From the NCBI RefSeq assembly GCF_900176425.1, contig NZ_FWXS01000003.1, forward strand, positions 274,866-338,865: a stretch of DNA of 64,000 nt. Direction: 5' to 3'. Positions 17,351-26,907 of the stretch are shown here, one piece after another. The DNA is from Moheibacter sediminis (lineage in GTDB: Bacteria; Bacteroidota; Bacteroidia; Flavobacteriales; Weeksellaceae). Positions within the stretch are counted from its first letter, which is position 1. Each line of letters opens with the position of its first letter. The position numbers and the translations under genes were made by a program. The notes under the pieces were generated by a model that saw nothing but the letters and a program-made list of their open reading frames with translations, had not been told where the DNA came from and ran no database searches.

Positions 17351-19126
17351 ATGTCATACGAAGAAAATGAAGTTCTGAAACGTCTGCCCGAACACCTTAA
17401 ACAATTTATCAATAACCAAGATTATAATTCATATACGCCTGTTGATCAAGCGGTTTGGCGTTATGTGATGCGTAAAAATGTAGATTATTTGAAGCAGGTT
17501 GCGCACGGAAGTTATGTGGAGGGATTGCAAAAAACCGGAATTTCTACCGAAAATATTCCGAGTATGTATGGTATGAACCGTATTCTGAAAGACATTGGAT
17601 GGGCTGCCGTTGCGGTGGATGGATTCATCCCGCCGACAGCTTTTATGGAATTTCAGGCTTACAATGTTTTGGTGATCGCACAAGATATCCGCCAGATTGA
17701 AAACATGGAATATACACCAGCTCCCGACATCATTCACGAATCTGCAGGTCACGCACCGATTATAGCCAATCCTGAATATGCGGAGTATTTAAGAAGATTC
17801 GGTGAGATTGGAAGCAAAGCGATTTCCTCTTCACTCGATTATGAAATGTATGAAGCGATTCGCCATTTGTCTATCGTAAAAGAAGACCGTGATAGCGACC
17901 CGAAAGTGATTGACATTGCCAATCAGCGTGTTTTGGATTTGCAGAATTCAATGACGGAATTGTCTGAAATGGCAAAAATCAGAAATTTACATTGGTGGAC
18001 AGTTGAGTATGGCTTGATTGGAACTTTAGAAAATCCAAAAATTTATGGAGCGGGATTGCTTTCTTCGATTGGTGAAAGTAAATGGTGCATGGGAACTGAA
18101 GTAAAAAAAATGCCTTATGATCTTTCTGCTGCGGAAGTTTCTTTTGATATTACGCAGCCACAGCCGCAATTGTTTGTCACGCCGGATTTTTCACATTTGA
18201 ATTTTGTGTTGGAACAATTTGCCAATAAAATGGGATTGAGAAAAGGTGGAACGGAAGGAATCGAACAATTAATTGAATCTAAAAATTTAGGAACAATTGA
18301 ATACAATACAGGAATTCAGGTTTCAGGATTTTTCAAAAGAGTAATTACGGACAATCATGGAAATCCGGTTTACGTTCAAACGGAAGGAAAAACTGCTTTG
18401 TCTTACCACGAAAAAGAATTAATCGGTCACGGAGCCACTTATCATTCAGAAGGATTTGGCTCGCCAATCGGTAAGTTGAAAAATATAAATATTGCGATTG
18501 AAAACATGTCGCCCAACGACTTGGAAGCCTACAAAATCAAAGAAGGCAATATGACCAAATTGGAATTTGAAGGTGGAATTACTGTGGAAGGCGAAGTCAT
18601 CACCGGAGCACGCAACCGAAAAGGAAAAGTACTTTTGATTTCATTCAAAAATTGTACGGTGAAACATTATGATGAAATCTTATTTCATCCGGATTGGGGC
18701 GTTTATGACATGGCGATTGGCAAAACGATTGTGGCGGCTTATGCCGGCCCGGCAGATTTTACTTCGTTTGATATGAAAACGCATCATTTGGAATCCAAAG
18801 AAAAGAAAACGGAAATAGATTCGAGTGAACAAACACTTCGCGATTTGTACCAAAAAGTTCGATTTTTAAGAGAAAACAATTCCGCTTCGGAAAGTATGCT
18901 CAATGAGATTTTCCAGAAATTAAAATTGGAATATCCAGAAGAATGGCTGCTTCCGGTTGAAATTTATGAACTTTCTTATTTGAATAAATATTTAATTCAA
19001 AATGAAATTAAAGAATATTTACATTCCTTAATTTCAAAAAGAAAAGATGTCGCGCATTTGATCGAAGACGGAATTTTCCTTTCTGAAAATCCCGTTATAA
19101 CTTCACCTGAGCCAATTTCTTTGTGA
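17351..19126 (+). CDS. Aromatic amino acid hydroxylase (phenylalanine 4-monooxygenase type)
   Basis: A pterin- and iron-dependent hydroxylase, 591 residues from the ATG at 17351 (a GTG codon directly before it is in frame). The catalytic core is in the first about 300 residues. The iron ligands are visible as the two His of PDIIHESAGH (129 and 134) and the Glu in HWWTVEYGL (219). The C-terminal about 280 residues are an extension typical of the long flavobacterial form and absent from the short proteobacterial enzymes. It probably converts Phe to Tyr, but substrate choice cannot be read from the sequence. The 3' end overlaps the convergent membrane-protein gene by 32 bases. Confidence 0.92.
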   Translation: MSYEENEVLKRLPEHLKQFINNQDYNSYTPVDQAVWRYVMRKNVDYLKQVAHGSYVEGLQKTGISTENIPSMYGMNRILKDIGWAAVAVDGFIPPTAFMEFQAYNVLVIAQDIRQIENMEYTPAPDIIHESAGHAPIIANPEYAEYLRRFGEIGSKAISSSLDYEMYEAIRHLSIVKEDRDSDPKVIDIANQRVLDLQNSMTELSEMAKIRNLHWWTVEYGLIGTLENPKIYGAGLLSSIGESKWCMGTEVKKMPYDLSAAEVSFDITQPQPQLFVTPDFSHLNFVLEQFANKMGLRKGGTEGIEQLIESKNLGTIEYNTGIQVSGFFKRVITDNHGNPVYVQTEGKTALSYHEKELIGHGATYHSEGFGSPIGKLKNINIAIENMSPNDLEAYKIKEGNMTKLEFEGGITVEGEVITGARNRKGKVLLISFKNCTVKHYDEILFHPDWGVYDMAIGKTIVAAYAGPADFTSFDMKTHHLESKEKKTEIDSSEQTLRDLYQKVRFLRENNSASESMLNEIFQKLKLEYPEEWLLPVEIYELSYLNKYLIQNEIKEYLHSLISKRKDVAHLIEDGIFLSENPVITSPEPISL

Positions 19127-19544
19127 CGACATCGGTAAGTAAACCGCCGAGCCAAGAGAAAAAGAAAAAAACGGGCATGATAGAAAGTTCGTACCAGGTT
19201 GGGTGATGCGGTGTGAAAATCACATCGCCCAATGCAATCAGGAATAGGATGAATCCAACAAATGCAGCGTATGCTTTTTTGGCGCGTTTAACGATAATTG
19301 CTGTTACCAATCCACCCACCATCGCACCGATTCCGCATGAAAAAAGCAATACTGCAAAGAATTCATTTCTGACCTCCTCACTTCTTGCGGCATGTTTGAT
19401 GACACGGTTCCAGTGTTCATAAGGGAAGCGTATATAATCGTATTCGATCCAGTTTTTATCAAGGGTAATTCCCAGCATGATGATTGCCAGAGCGGCAGCC
19501 AGACCGAGAATGACCCCAAAAGAATTTCGTAAAATGTGAATCAT
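19095..19544 (-). CDS. Small integral membrane protein
   Basis: A 149-residue protein with four hydrophobic segments (about residues 9-27, 63-86, 91-108, 119-137), so likely a four-helix inner-membrane protein. It belongs to no family I can name; similar short proteins are common in flavobacteria. It lies 3 bases downstream of ridA on the same strand, so the two are probably co-transcribed. Its last 32 bases overlap the convergent hydroxylase gene. Confidence 0.8.
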   Translation of the reverse strand: MIHILRNSFGVILGLAAALAIIMLGITLDKNWIEYDYIRFPYEHWNRVIKHAARSEEVRNEFFAVLLFSCGIGAMVGGLVTAIIVKRAKKAYAAFVGFILFLIALGDVIFTPHHPTWYELSIMPVFFFFSWLGGLLTDVVTKKLAQVKL

Positions 19545-19547
19545 CTT

Positions 19548-19928
19548 TTATAAGTGAGCAATCATTGAAATTTCAACATTTACATTTTTTGGCAATTTTG
19601 AAACTTGAACGGTTTCACGTGCCGGATAATTTCCTGCTTCGAAATAAGAAGCATAAATTTCATTTACCAAAGCAAAATCATCCATGTTTTTCAAGAAAAT
19701 ACTTGTTTTTACAGCATTTGAAAAAGTTGCCCCTGCTTCTTCCAAAATTGCTTTCAGATTTTTCATTACCTGATGCGCTTCTTCGCCTACGCCGCCTGTA
19801 ACGATTTCTCCCGTTTCCGGATCGGCAGGAATTTGACCTGAAATAAACAATAAATTATTGATAGAAACTGCTTGGCTATATGGTCCGATGGCTTGTGGTG
19901 CTTTTGTAGTGTTGATTGTATTTTTCAT
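19548..19928 (-). CDS. ridA: RidA family reactive intermediate/imine deaminase
   Basis: A 126-residue enzyme of the RidA/YjgF family, which hydrolyses reactive enamines/imines formed by PLP enzymes. Diagnostic features are APQAIGPYSQAV near the N-terminus, FISGQIPADPETGE, and the catalytic Arg104 in YPARETVQV. The carboxylate-binding arginine marks it as an active RidA rather than a divergent paralogue. It precedes the small membrane-protein gene by 3 bases. Confidence 0.95.
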   Translation of the reverse strand: MKNTINTTKAPQAIGPYSQAVSINNLLFISGQIPADPETGEIVTGGVGEEAHQVMKNLKAILEEAGATFSNAVKTSIFLKNMDDFALVNEIYASYFEAGNYPARETVQVSKLPKNVNVEISMIAHL

Positions 19929-19961
19929 TTAGTTTTTTTCTTTTGCAAATATATTGAACTT

Positions 19962-22556
19962 TTAGAAGTTCGATTGATTGATTAACTGAGAAGATCTGTC
20001 GTCGTACTTAACCGCATCACTCAAAATGCTTGCTTTGATTCCGATAAAGAAATTCCATGTTTTGTATTGTCCAAAAGGAACCCACGAAAAAGTCAAGTTG
20101 AAACTTCGTAAATCCCTTGTGAAATTAAATGTAGCCTGAGAAAATCTTTGCGAAACAAAATCATATGAAGTATTGGTTGATAAACTCCAGTATGGCGATG
20201 GCGAAATCGCTGCATTGATACCTAAAACGGTATTGTTTGTCCCCACTAAGGTATTGTCTTTTATGTAACTGTGATTTAATGATAATCCTAATTTCCAAGG
20301 AATTGTAAAGTGAGCGTAATCATAGTCGTCAAAATAGAAATTTTCGTTTCTGACGCTTCCTCGTTTTTTATATTTTTTTGAATCCATTTCTCCTCCACCA
20401 AAAGTTTTGTTGTCGAAGTTGTAACCAAAATTTACATTGTATCCTGTCAATCGGAATGCGCCTATTTTGTCAATTTCCGTACCTCTTGTGGAACCATCTT
20501 CAAATACAATTTTATAGGGGCTGAAACTTGCTCTGAACTGTAAATTGAATTGGTCAAATAATCTGGTCATTCCTGAAACGCTGATATCGCCCATTTTGAA
20601 TGATTCGGCAGCTAAATTATAAGAAGAACTGATGTCGAGATATTCAAAAATTTTGATTTTTTTAAACCCTGTAGAATCTGATTTTGAACGAACTTTCATT
20701 TCGAGATTATTTCTCAAGCTGAAATTCAATCCTGCATTTTGACCCCGGCTTGGTGGTGCAAACGCGCCATTGTCAAATCTTGAGTAGATGACCCTTTTTC
20801 CATCTGCACCTCTGTATGTGGTGTAGTATCCCCATTCTTCAGCTCCGAAATCCGGTCTGTAACTAAATCCAACTGTTGGAGATATCACGTGTCTGATTCC
20901 TTTGATGGTGGCGTTTTCATTTTTGGAAATGTAAGTTCCGTACAAATTGGTACTGACGCTGGTTCCCATGTTAAATTCGCGGTAAGCATCAAAGCCATTT
21001 ATGTTGGTGTCCACAATTTTCCTTTCTTCAAAATCGTATCTTCTGTCGATTGTCTTTAGTGCCCAAACTTCATCATAGCCCGCACTGAAGCTCACCGGAA
21101 AATAGCTTCCCAATGTTACACCTGTATTTAAAGTTACGGCATGTTTTGCACCATTTTTTGCATTGTCCCACATACGGCTTGTAAAGGCCTCTTCTTCTGT
21201 TGTGTTGATGCTGTTGATTACATTTAAATTATATCCGACTGCAAGGTTGTTTAATAAACCTTTTTTACTTCCTACTTTTGGTGCAAAAGGATAAATCCTG
21301 CTCATGTTGAAAGTAAGCTGAGGTAATGTGAATAGCATATCTCCTGTGTTGAAATTCAAATTGTTATTAGCAGTGACTGCTAACGAAAAAGGAGAATTTG
21401 GAAATATTTTATTAATTGAAATAGATGAACTGCTATTATTGTCATAAATATTTCCGTTTATGATATTATTGTTGTTGATACCATCGCGGTAAAACGTTGA
21501 ACTTCTATAGTTAATACCAATGTTAAATGTTAAGTTAGGATTTGCTTTTGCGTCTTGTGAATGGTTCCATGTCAAAGCATAGGTGGTTGACTTGCTGTAG
21601 TTGTCCAGTCCTTTGATTCCGGTAACTCGGTTTTGGTAGTCAAACGCAAAACTACCATTGAATCGGTATTTTTTTCGGTAAGCTGATGCAGCTCTTACCT
21701 GCCAGCTTCCTTTGGTATACAATCCTCCTGTAACCGCTAAGTCGAGATAATCACCGATGGGTAAATAAAATCCCATTCCCTCCAAAAAGAAACCTACATC
21801 GGTTCTTTCTCCAAATGAAGGGATAATGATTCCCGCACTTCTTGTATCGCCCATTGGTAAATAAGCAAAAGGTAAAGTCAGTGGAGTAGGAACATCATAA
21901 ATCCTCATATTGATTGGACCGGTAATCATGACTTTATTTTTTTTGCCATCGATAAATTTTGCACGGCTGGCTCTCAAAACATAATCCGGTTCTTCTGTCT
22001 TCCTTTCGATAAAATAAGTATCTGTCGTATAATCAGCACCACGAATGTACATCAAACTGTCGTTGGCACGTTTTACACGGTTTCCGACCAGAACACCTTC
22101 GCCTTCATTGATTCTTACATTGTAAGCAACGCCCACTTTTGTTTTGAAATTGACTTTGAAACTGTGCTGTTCGTATTCTTTTCCGGCCTGTTTGAAAATC
22201 GTAGGTTCTATGATCATTCCGGTAGAATCACGTTTTCCATCTGCGTAAACATCACCCGTTTCCCAATTGATTTCAACATAATCTGCACGGATTTCCATGT
22301 CGGTATAATTCACTACGGCATTTCGCATGAGGTAACTCATTTTTTTTCTCCACTCGTGAATCTGGTCATCAGAATTATAAGCCAATACATCTTCTAAGCG
22401 TTCTTCTCGCTGAACGGTATCAATTTTGATAGAGTCAACAGCAATAACCGAACTGTCACTCACGTTTTGATTAGGTTCAATTTGTGAAAACACCCAACTG
22501 TTAATAAACAGTAGAAAAAATAATACAATTACGTATTTAAATACTCTTTTATACAA
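19962..22556 (-). CDS. lptD: LPS assembly protein LptD, flavobacterial type
   Basis: The outer-membrane translocon subunit that inserts lipopolysaccharide into the outer leaflet. The 864 residues have a signal peptide (1 to about 25), an N-terminal beta-jellyroll/OstA-like region (about 70-220, with YTDMEIRADYVEINWETG and RAKFIDGKKNKVMITG), then a long C-terminal beta-barrel of alternating aromatic strands. LPLTFPF-like sequence (PTPLTLPFAYLPMGDT) at the junction is typical of LptD. It starts divergently from the amidase gene across a 61-base gap holding two opposed -7 boxes. Confidence 0.93.
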   Translation of the reverse strand: MYKRVFKYVIVLFFLLFINSWVFSQIEPNQNVSDSSVIAVDSIKIDTVQREERLEDVLAYNSDDQIHEWRKKMSYLMRNAVVNYTDMEIRADYVEINWETGDVYADGKRDSTGMIIEPTIFKQAGKEYEQHSFKVNFKTKVGVAYNVRINEGEGVLVGNRVKRANDSLMYIRGADYTTDTYFIERKTEEPDYVLRASRAKFIDGKKNKVMITGPINMRIYDVPTPLTLPFAYLPMGDTRSAGIIIPSFGERTDVGFFLEGMGFYLPIGDYLDLAVTGGLYTKGSWQVRAASAYRKKYRFNGSFAFDYQNRVTGIKGLDNYSKSTTYALTWNHSQDAKANPNLTFNIGINYRSSTFYRDGINNNNIINGNIYDNNSSSSISINKIFPNSPFSLAVTANNNLNFNTGDMLFTLPQLTFNMSRIYPFAPKVGSKKGLLNNLAVGYNLNVINSINTTEEEAFTSRMWDNAKNGAKHAVTLNTGVTLGSYFPVSFSAGYDEVWALKTIDRRYDFEERKIVDTNINGFDAYREFNMGTSVSTNLYGTYISKNENATIKGIRHVISPTVGFSYRPDFGAEEWGYYTTYRGADGKRVIYSRFDNGAFAPPSRGQNAGLNFSLRNNLEMKVRSKSDSTGFKKIKIFEYLDISSSYNLAAESFKMGDISVSGMTRLFDQFNLQFRASFSPYKIVFEDGSTRGTEIDKIGAFRLTGYNVNFGYNFDNKTFGGGEMDSKKYKKRGSVRNENFYFDDYDYAHFTIPWKLGLSLNHSYIKDNTLVGTNNTVLGINAAISPSPYWSLSTNTSYDFVSQRFSQATFNFTRDLRSFNLTFSWVPFGQYKTWNFFIGIKASILSDAVKYDDRSSQLINQSNF

Positions 22557-22567
22557 GTAATAAAACT

Positions 22568-22575
22568 TATTTTTG
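22568..22575 (+). promoter_or_regulatory. Putative -7 box for the amidase gene
   Basis: TATTTTTG matches TAnnTTTG on the plus strand, 42 bases before the ATG at 22618. It is divergent from the lptD box 13 bases away. Confidence 0.5.
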
Positions 22576-22588
22576 CGCTAAATTGGGT

Positions 22589-22596
22589 CAAAAGTA
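22589..22596 (-). promoter_or_regulatory. Putative -7 box for lptD
   Basis: Minus-strand TACTTTTG matches TAnnTTTG, 32 bases before the lptD ATG. Confidence 0.55.
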
Positions 22597-22617
22597 ATCA
22601 AAAAATGTGGCTGTAGT

Positions 22618-23922
22618 ATGAGATTAACAATGATTAACAAACAAATTTTTTTTAGTACACTCTTCTTCCTTTTATTCATAGGGAATTCATTCGCTCAAAA
22701 AAAGCAAAATTTCGTAATTGTAATCGATGCCGGACACGGTGGGAAAGACTCCGGAGCCAAGGGTGTAGTGGAAAACGAAAAAGATATTGTACTAGATGTT
22801 TCGCTTCAGGTCGGTAAATTAATCGAAAAAAAATACAAAGATGTAAAAGTGGTTTATACCAGAACTACCGATGTCTTTTTGGAATTATATGAAAGAGCCT
22901 CTATTGCCAATAAAAATCACGCAAATTTATTTATATCCATCCATTGTAATTCAGCAAAAAACAACAGTGCTTACGGTTCGGAAACCTATGTGATGGGTAT
23001 GCGTCGAATGCAGGATAATATTGAGGTTTCGCAGCGTGAAAACAACGTAATTCTTTTGGAAGATAACCAGGAACGTTACCAGAGATTTAATCCAAACGAT
23101 CCTGAAGCGGTTATAGCATTTGAGATTATGCACTCTGCATACCAAGGACAAAGCATCAGATTTGCCCAATTGGTGGAAAATGAATTTGTGAAAAATGGTC
23201 GTTCAAGCCGCGGTGTGAAACAAAATATTTTTCACGTTCTCAGAGAAAATGCCTCTCCTTCAGTTTTGATTGAATTGGGATTTATCAATAATTATGACGA
23301 AGGAACTTACCTCGCAAGTTCAAAAGGAAAAGAAGAAATGTCAGAAGCGATTTTGAAAGCTTTTGATGTTTATAAAAAAGAATACGACAGCAAAAGCGGA
23401 ATTGGCGAAGAAGTTGTCGAAGAAAAACCAAAAGAAGTTGAGAAACCGGTTCCCGGAAAAACATTCAAGATTCAGTTTTTGGTTTCGAAAAATAAATATT
23501 CTGCAAGTGCAGCACAATTGAAAGGTTTGACGGGTGTCGAAATTGTGCAGACCGGAGATACTTACAAATATTATTACGGCAATACGAATATGGCGTCTGA
23601 GCGTGATGAATTGCTTGAGCTGGTCAAAAGAAAAGGCTTTAAAGATGCTTTTGTTGCAGAATTTACAAACAATGAAAAGCTTCAGGGAAAACAGAATTAC
23701 CGCATTCAATTCCTTACTTCCAATCAGAAATACAGAGACAAAGACCAGAAATTTGCCGGCTTGAAAAATGTGTTGCGAATCAAAGATGGTAAGTTGTATA
23801 AATATTTCCATGGTTCCGAGAAAACCTATGATGCAGCGCAAAACACTTTGAAACAAGTTCAGGACAAAGGATTCAAAAATGCGTTCGTAGTTACCTTTGA
23901 CGGAGAAAAAATAATTGAGTAA
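22618..23922 (+). CDS. N-acetylmuramoyl-L-alanine amidase with SPOR-like repeats
   Basis: A periplasmic zinc amidase (Amidase_3/AmiC type) that cleaves peptide stems from peptidoglycan. The 434 residues include a signal peptide (1 to about 26), and the catalytic domain (about 32-255) with the zinc ligands in DAGHGGKDSGAKG, a Glu in the following segment (ENEKDIVLDV), the His of FISIHCNSA and the Glu of LIELGFINN. Two repeats of about 70 residues follow a Glu/Lys/Pro linker (FKIQFLVS...GFKDAFVAEF and YRIQFLTS...GFKNAFVVTF), which look like SPOR-type peptidoglycan-binding modules. A second in-frame ATG at 22630 is an alternative start. MlaD follows, with its own promoter. Confidence 0.95.
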   Translation: MRLTMINKQIFFSTLFFLLFIGNSFAQKKQNFVIVIDAGHGGKDSGAKGVVENEKDIVLDVSLQVGKLIEKKYKDVKVVYTRTTDVFLELYERASIANKNHANLFISIHCNSAKNNSAYGSETYVMGMRRMQDNIEVSQRENNVILLEDNQERYQRFNPNDPEAVIAFEIMHSAYQGQSIRFAQLVENEFVKNGRSSRGVKQNIFHVLRENASPSVLIELGFINNYDEGTYLASSKGKEEMSEAILKAFDVYKKEYDSKSGIGEEVVEEKPKEVEKPVPGKTFKIQFLVSKNKYSASAAQLKGLTGVEIVQTGDTYKYYYGNTNMASERDELLELVKRKGFKDAFVAEFTNNEKLQGKQNYRIQFLTSNQKYRDKDQKFAGLKNVLRIKDGKLYKYFHGSEKTYDAAQNTLKQVQDKGFKNAFVVTFDGEKIIE

Positions 23923-23971
23923 TTTCTACTGAAACACTTTTCCATTAAGAATCTTTGGTTTTTTTTGGCAT

Positions 23972-23999
23972 TTGTTTTGTATAAATTACCCTACTTTTG
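23972..23999 (+). promoter_or_regulatory. Promoter of the MlaD gene
   Basis: TTG (23972-23974), 17-base spacer, TACTTTTG (23992-23999): both Bacteroidota promoter elements with accepted spacing. Transcription would start near 24005, after the longer frame's first ATG (23965), which supports the ATG at 24016 as the true start. Confidence 0.6.
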
Positions 24000-24015
24000 C
24001 ATCAAAATTTCGAGA

Positions 24016-24975
24016 ATGAGAATTTCCAAAGAAGTGAAGACAGGCGTTGTAGTAATTCTTACATTGGTAGGATTTTATTCTCTTTTTAATTTTCTAAAAG
24101 GAAAAAATTTATTTGCTTCCGGCAATACCTACTATGTAAAATACGATGATGTGAGCGGTCTTGCTCCTTCAAAACCTGTTTCTGTAAATGGGTTGAGAGT
24201 GGGGCGTGTGGACGAAATCAAAATCATGGACAAACAGTCGCCGATTTATTTCGTTGTGAAAATTTCATTAGAAAGAGACATTGATTTCTCTAAAAATACA
24301 GTTGCTGAAATCTACGAACCAGGACTTATGTCCGGTCCGGAAATCAGACTTTTATTGGATTATAAAGGTCCTAAAGCACGGAATGAAGATACTCTTCGTC
24401 CTTTGGTAAAGCCATCTTTGACTTCTATGTTTTCGAAAGAATTGGAACCAACCAAAAGAAAAATAGATTCCTTATTGGTTTCGGTTAATTCGACCATGAT
24501 GAGTGTTGATAAGCTTTTGGACGAAGAAAACAGACAAAGTTTGAAAAATGTATTGAGGAATTTAGATGCAACTTTGGTTACATTTAACGGAACTGCACAA
24601 TCAATTACCAGAACTTCTGACAATGCCAATTCATTGATTATTGATAATAAAGCCCAATTGAAAAATACATTGGCTTCTGCTGAACAAGCAATCGCTAAGT
24701 TTGGGACAATGGCAGACAAGATTAATAATTTAGAATTAGAAAAAATTATTAAAAATTTCGAAGAAGCATCTGTCAATCTAAACACAGTTTTAGCGAAGGT
24801 AAACAGTGGCGAAGGCACGCTGGGCGCGATGATGAACGATAAGCAGCTTTACGATAATTTGATTCAGACTTCAAAAACGCTTGATGCATTGCTTTTAGAT
24901 CTCAAGGAAAATCCAAACAGATATGTACAATTTTCTATCTTTGGGAAAAAGCAGAAACCCACAGAAGAAAAGTAA
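24016..24975 (+). CDS. MlaD/MCE family lipid-transport protein
   Basis: A 319-residue protein with one N-terminal membrane helix (about 9-26) and an MCE domain (about 38-115, with YDDVSGLAPSKPVSVNGLRVGRVDEI), followed by a long helical tail. MCE proteins form hexameric rings that carry phospholipids between the membranes. The start at 24016 (MRISKEVKTG) is preferred over an in-frame ATG 17 codons earlier because a promoter lies between them. No MlaE/MlaF permease or ATPase gene is adjacent; in flavobacteria MlaD often follows the amidase as it does here. Confidence 0.92.
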   Translation: MRISKEVKTGVVVILTLVGFYSLFNFLKGKNLFASGNTYYVKYDDVSGLAPSKPVSVNGLRVGRVDEIKIMDKQSPIYFVVKISLERDIDFSKNTVAEIYEPGLMSGPEIRLLLDYKGPKARNEDTLRPLVKPSLTSMFSKELEPTKRKIDSLLVSVNSTMMSVDKLLDEENRQSLKNVLRNLDATLVTFNGTAQSITRTSDNANSLIIDNKAQLKNTLASAEQAIAKFGTMADKINNLELEKIIKNFEEASVNLNTVLAKVNSGEGTLGAMMNDKQLYDNLIQTSKTLDALLLDLKENPNRYVQFSIFGKKQKPTEEK

Positions 24976-25065
24976 ACTGCTTTAAAAGTATTAATGATTT
25001 TTTTGCAATTAAAAGCCCTTTGATAAAGAGTCAATTACAAAAAATTTAAATAGGTATTATACCTT

Positions 25066-26397
25066 ATGCAGTACATAGACAACATTATTTTTACAATTTT
25101 ATTGATTGCGGCCATTTGGTTTTTCAGCAAAAATGTAGGAAAACTGATTCGCAACATCAAATTAGGCAAACCCAATACCCGTTTTGATCGCCCGGCAGAC
25201 CGTTGGCGAACCATGGCGAGAGTAGCATTGGGACAAGGTAAAATGGGCGTTCGTCCGATTCCAGCAATCTTACACGGATTTGTTTACGTAGGATTTTTAC
25301 TCATAAACATCGAAGTTTTAGAAATTCTCATTGATGGAATTTTTGGAAGCCACCGTGTCTTGAGTTTCATGGGAGGTTTTTACAATGGGATGATTGGATT
25401 CTTTGAAATCCTCGCATTGCTGACATTGGTTTCATGTGTCATTTTCCTTATCAGAAGAAATGTTATCAAAGTAAAACGTTTCCTCAACCGCGAAATCAAA
25501 GGTTGGCCCAAAAGTGATGCAAACTACATCCTTTACATGGAAATTGCTTTCATGGTAGCTTTACTGACCATGAACGGTGCCGATTCACTTTTGCAGCAAA
25601 CGGGAAGTGCACATTACAGCGAAGCGGGTGGATTCCCGATCAGCAGCTGGCTGACAGCTCCATTGTTAAGTGGTTTAAGCGAATCAAGTTTAATTTTGGT
25701 GGAAAGAATTGCATGGTGGTTTCACATCATAGGGATTTTGTTCTTCCTTAATTATTTATATTATTCTAAACATTTACACATCATATTGGCGTTTCCAAAT
25801 ACTTATTTCTCCAAGTTAAAACCAAAAGGAGAATTCAATAATTTGGAATCAGTGACACGTGAAGTAAAATTGATGATGGATCCCAATGCAGATCCGTTTG
25901 CTGTACCGGCAGCGGATGCTGTGCCGGCAGAACCTGAAACATTTGGTGCAAAAGATATTTTTGATTTGAATCAAGTTCAATTATTAAATGCTTATACGTG
26001 TACCGAATGTGGTCGTTGTACGGCAGAATGTCCGGCAAATATCACAGGGAAATTGCTTTCTCCTCGTAAAATCATGATGGATACCCGTGACCGAATTGAA
26101 GATATAAGCAAAATTTTGGACGAAAAAGGGAAGTGGGAAGATGACGGAAAAACATTGGTTCACGATTATATAAAACCGGAAGAATTATGGGCTTGTACAA
26201 CTTGTAATGCTTGTACGCAGGCTTGTCCGATTAATATCGATCCGCTTTCAATCATCATGGATTTGAGAAGGTATTTGGTGATGGAGCAGTCTGCTGCACC
26301 TCAGGAATTAAATCTCATGATGGCAAATGTCGAGAACAACAGCGCGCCGTGGCAGTTTAACCAACAGGATAGACTGAACTGGGCAGAAAAAGATTAG
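25066..26397 (+). CDS. Membrane-bound HdrC/GlpC-like 4Fe-4S protein
   Basis: A 443-residue redox protein. The N-terminal half has about five hydrophobic segments with His residues suitable for b-type heme (for example HGFVYVGFLLINIE, WWFHIIGILFF). The C-terminal half carries two 4Fe-4S motifs, Cys312/315/318/322 (CTECGRCTAEC) and Cys377/380/383/387 (CTTCNACTQAC). This fits a NarI-like membrane anchor fused to an HdrC-type ferredoxin domain. Its partner is probably the CCG-domain protein at 27524 in the same operon. Such pairs pass electrons between a cytosolic donor and the quinone pool; donor and acceptor are not identifiable here. Confidence 0.9.
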   Translation: MQYIDNIIFTILLIAAIWFFSKNVGKLIRNIKLGKPNTRFDRPADRWRTMARVALGQGKMGVRPIPAILHGFVYVGFLLINIEVLEILIDGIFGSHRVLSFMGGFYNGMIGFFEILALLTLVSCVIFLIRRNVIKVKRFLNREIKGWPKSDANYILYMEIAFMVALLTMNGADSLLQQTGSAHYSEAGGFPISSWLTAPLLSGLSESSLILVERIAWWFHIIGILFFLNYLYYSKHLHIILAFPNTYFSKLKPKGEFNNLESVTREVKLMMDPNADPFAVPAADAVPAEPETFGAKDIFDLNQVQLLNAYTCTECGRCTAECPANITGKLLSPRKIMMDTRDRIEDISKILDEKGKWEDDGKTLVHDYIKPEELWACTTCNACTQACPINIDPLSIIMDLRRYLVMEQSAAPQELNLMMANVENNSAPWQFNQQDRLNWAEKD

Positions 26398-26458
26398 AAC
26401 AAACAAAGTGTAAAGTATTCATTACTACCTTAATTAAAAATTTAAATTAATTAATAGT

Positions 26459-26893
26459 ATGAAAAAAGAAGAAGTAGAAAAATTGTTGCATGAAAAAGTA
26501 GAGCAGGGACAGCACGTGAGTCCTGTTTTGCCGGAAGACATCAAAAACTATCTGATAGATATTGATGGAACTATTTGTGACGATATTCCAAATGAGGAAC
26601 CGGAGAGAATGCTTACGGCTGAATTGTACCCGGACGCTTTGGAAACGCTCAACAAATGGTTTGACGAAGGTCACATCATTACATTTTTCACATCAAGAAC
26701 AGAAGCGCACAGAGAATATACGGAAATCTGGTTGAAAAAACACGGATTCAAATACCACGGAATTCTCTTTGGAAAACCGCGTGGAGGAAATTACCACTGG
26801 ATTGACAACCATTTGGTAAAAGCGACGCGTTACAAAGGGAGATTTACGGATTTGGTTGACAAAGAAGTGACCATTCAGGTTTTTAATGATTAA
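26459..26893 (+). CDS. HAD-superfamily hydrolase-like protein
   Basis: A 144-residue cytosolic protein. The HAD motif I is DIDGTICDD (about residues 33-41), motif II is the FFTSRT segment (about 76-81), and a conserved KPRGGNYHWIDN lies near residue 102, with the Lys of motif III and the acidic motif IV apparently in that region. Bacteroidota homologues are often labelled phosphoheptose isomerase, which the HAD motifs do not support. Substrate is unknown. It lies between the two Fe-S protein genes in one operon. Confidence 0.85.
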   Translation: MKKEEVEKLLHEKVEQGQHVSPVLPEDIKNYLIDIDGTICDDIPNEEPERMLTAELYPDALETLNKWFDEGHIITFFTSRTEAHREYTEIWLKKHGFKYHGILFGKPRGGNYHWIDNHLVKATRYKGRFTDLVDKEVTIQVFND

Positions 26894-26907
26894 GAATTAA
26901 TATTAAA